NCBI GenBank assembly: GCA_965116935.1
Contig: OZ220737.1
Span: forward strand, 3,348,001 to 3,412,000
DNA length: 64,000 bases
Source: VXYL01 sp965116935
Lineage (GTDB): Bacteria > Pseudomonadota > Gammaproteobacteria > Pseudomonadales > Azotimanducaceae
Reading direction: 5' to 3'
Within the stretch, counting starts at the first letter, position 1, and every line of letters starts with the position of its first letter. Both the position numbers and the translations under genes were made by a program. Under the pieces are notes generated by a model that did not search any database, was not told the origin of the DNA, and saw only the letters and a list, made by a program, of their open reading frames with translations. Shown one piece after another: positions 62,765 to 64,000 of the stretch.

Positions 62765-63670
62765 ATGTCCGATTTCGAGAATGTCCTGATCGACCGCGTG
62801 GGTACCGACGACCGGGTTGGCAGGATCACGCTGAACCGGCCAGAGAAGATGAACGCGCTGTCGCAGGAGCTCCTGTTCGAGCTCAACGATGCCTTGCACG
62901 ACCTGGAGGCGGACGATTCCTGCCGCGTCATCATCGTTCGCGGCGGCGGGCGCACGTTCAGCGCTGGCTACGACCTCACCCCGGCCTCCGGCAAGGGCGC
63001 GGACGCGGTGGTGCGGCGGCACAAGGCGGTGGATGACAAGGGCCGGCGCCTGCTCATGGGCATCCGCACCGGGATGCAGGCCATCACCAACATTCACATG
63101 TATTTCTGGAACATGGCGAAGATCACCATCGCCCAGGTGCACGGCTATGCCATCGCCGGCGGCTGCGAGCTCGCCATGATGGCCGACCTCGTGGTGGCGG
63201 CGGAAGATGCGCAGCTTGGGCATCCGGGCCTCCGGGGCCTCGGCACGTCGCGCACCGGGGTCATCTGGCCGCTGGTGATCGGCATGAGGAAGGCCAAGGA
63301 ACTCTACTACACCGGCGAGAACGTCACCGGCGAGGAGGCCGAGGAGATCGGCATGGTCAACTACTCCTGGCCGAAGGACGAACTCGAGGAGCGCACCATC
63401 GCCTTCGCCGACCGCATCGCCGTGATGAGCGCCGACCACCTCTCGATCCTGAAGCTCAACATGAACCGCTTCTACGAGAACATGGGCATCTACTCGTCGG
63501 TCCACAGCAGCACCGACCTCGACGCCGCCGGCCAGTTCACCGGCTTCTCCTACGACTGGCAGGACAAGAACCGCGAACTCGGCATGAGGGACGCGGTGCG
63601 CTGGCGCGACGGCCTGTTCCGCGACAACGACTGGTACAAGTACAAGGATCGGAAGGCGCCGCGGAAGTAG
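62765..63670 (+). CDS. Enoyl-CoA hydratase/isomerase family protein
   Basis: A 301-residue crotonase-fold protein. The oxyanion-hole segments are GRTFSAGYDLTPA and VHGYAIAGGCELAMMADLVVAAEDAQLGHPGLRGLG, with an acidic residue after GGCEL. RPEKMNALSQELLFEL is the usual N-terminal block. Members hydrate or isomerise acyl-CoA substrates in fatty-acid or aromatic degradation. The C-terminal 60 residues (FSYDWQDKNRELGMRDAVRWRD...) are longer than in typical crotonases. It stands alone. Confidence 0.85.
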   Translation: MSDFENVLIDRVGTDDRVGRITLNRPEKMNALSQELLFELNDALHDLEADDSCRVIIVRGGGRTFSAGYDLTPASGKGADAVVRRHKAVDDKGRRLLMGIRTGMQAITNIHMYFWNMAKITIAQVHGYAIAGGCELAMMADLVVAAEDAQLGHPGLRGLGTSRTGVIWPLVIGMRKAKELYYTGENVTGEEAEEIGMVNYSWPKDELEERTIAFADRIAVMSADHLSILKLNMNRFYENMGIYSSVHSSTDLDAAGQFTGFSYDWQDKNRELGMRDAVRWRDGLFRDNDWYKYKDRKAPRK

Positions 63671-63689
63671 GGGAGGGCATCGGTTCCAT

Positions 63690-63962
63690 CAACACGGGCG
63701 ACCACAAGGGTCGCCCCTACGGGCACGGGCCGAACCACCGGTGCGTTCAAGACGGGCCTCGTAGGGGACGGGCTTGTCCCGTCCCGTCTATCGTACGCGG
63801 ATGCATTCAACACGGGCATGGCCCGTCTCGCGTTCAACACTGGCCTCATTGGGGTCGCGCCCCCTGCCGAATTCTTCGGTGCGTTCAATCCGAGTTCATC
63901 GGTTCATCCAAAACGGGCGATCACAACCCCCGCCCCTACAAGGATGCGCATGGGCGCGTTGC
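63690..63962. repeat. Family-B palindrome cluster
   Basis: No gene. Units include ACGGGCGACCACAAGGGTCGCCC (63698), GTAGGGGACGGGCTTGTCCCGTCCCGTC (about 63760-63787), ACGGGCATGGCCCGT (63812) and CAAAACGGGCGATCACAACCCCCGCCCCTAC (near 63910). They are joined by repeated GTTCAACACGGGC linkers. Confidence 0.75.
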
Positions 63963-64000
63963 GCGGTAAAGTAGGGGTTGTCACACCCGATTCGAGGACT

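Overview
The window is high-GC DNA (clearly above 60 %) with Shine-Dalgarno led genes, many GTG starts and tightly overlapping operons. It reads as the chromosome of an aerobic bacterium, most likely a proteobacterium. Its contents include KatG/OxyR, peroxiredoxin, DyP peroxidase, heterotetrameric-type sarcosine oxidase, two luciferase-like (LLM) oxidoreductases and CoA, SDR and hydroxyacid oxidoreductases. Frequent palindromic mini-repeats, several transposon families, decayed toxin-antitoxin loci and an ankyrin protein suggest a genome under mobile-element pressure, as in host-associated or marine lineages. No rRNA or taxonomic marker is present, so the lineage stays open.

Layout. 1-3.7 kb: partial aldo/keto reductase, a VOC protein, an LLM oxidoreductase and a CPA1 Na+/H+ antiporter. 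3.8-4.4 kb: four tandem copies of a 151-bp unit. 4.5-5.6 kb: an AhpD-like gene with an in-frame TGA in a CxxU context, the best candidate for unusual biology here (probable selenoprotein). 5.7-7.1 kb: a translationally coupled DUF429-RES pair. 7.1-10.2 kb: lemA, two TPM-domain genes and a methyltransferase. 10.6-12.5 kb: an S9 peptidase. 12.5-22.7 kb: a minus-strand one-carbon operon (GcvT-like, MTHFR-like, dimethylglycine-dehydrogenase-like, soxB, soxD and a soxA-soxG fusion). It probably strips N-methyl groups from betaine-type compounds onto tetrahydrofolate. A 261-bp MITE sits at codon 2 of soxB, and an ATG inside the MITE takes over as start codon. 23-26.7 kb: toxin-antitoxin genes and remnants, an AAA/DUF4143 ATPase and a DUF4365 protein. 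26.8-36.1 kb: mostly metabolic genes separated by palindromic repeats. 36.3-38 kb: an IS110 element inside such a palindrome. 38-41.4 kb: divergent katG and oxyR.

41.4-62.6 kb is an accessory region: an orphan HigA module, a DUF4325 pair, duplicated NERD-domain genes, a large ankyrin protein, remnants of IS256, ISXO2-like elements and an integrase, and an uncharacterised two-gene membrane system (50.2-53.5 kb). It continues with a full IS256-family element, a VapC/Phd-type locus, a GH172/DUF2961 enzyme, tRNA-Leu(UAG), a decayed AbiE locus split by a MITE, an IS4-family element with a 13-bp target duplication, and a four-gene zeta-like kinase operon whose 3' end is truncated by the repeat and the IS. 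An enoyl-CoA hydratase and a cluster of palindromes close the window.

Two dispersed palindrome families recur. Family A has stems of the GGAGGGAAGGC or GGAGGGAGGGCG type. Family B has stems of the GTAGGGGCG...CGCCCCTAC type. One IS landed inside a member of each. All functions are inferred from recognised motifs and gene context; no database search was run.
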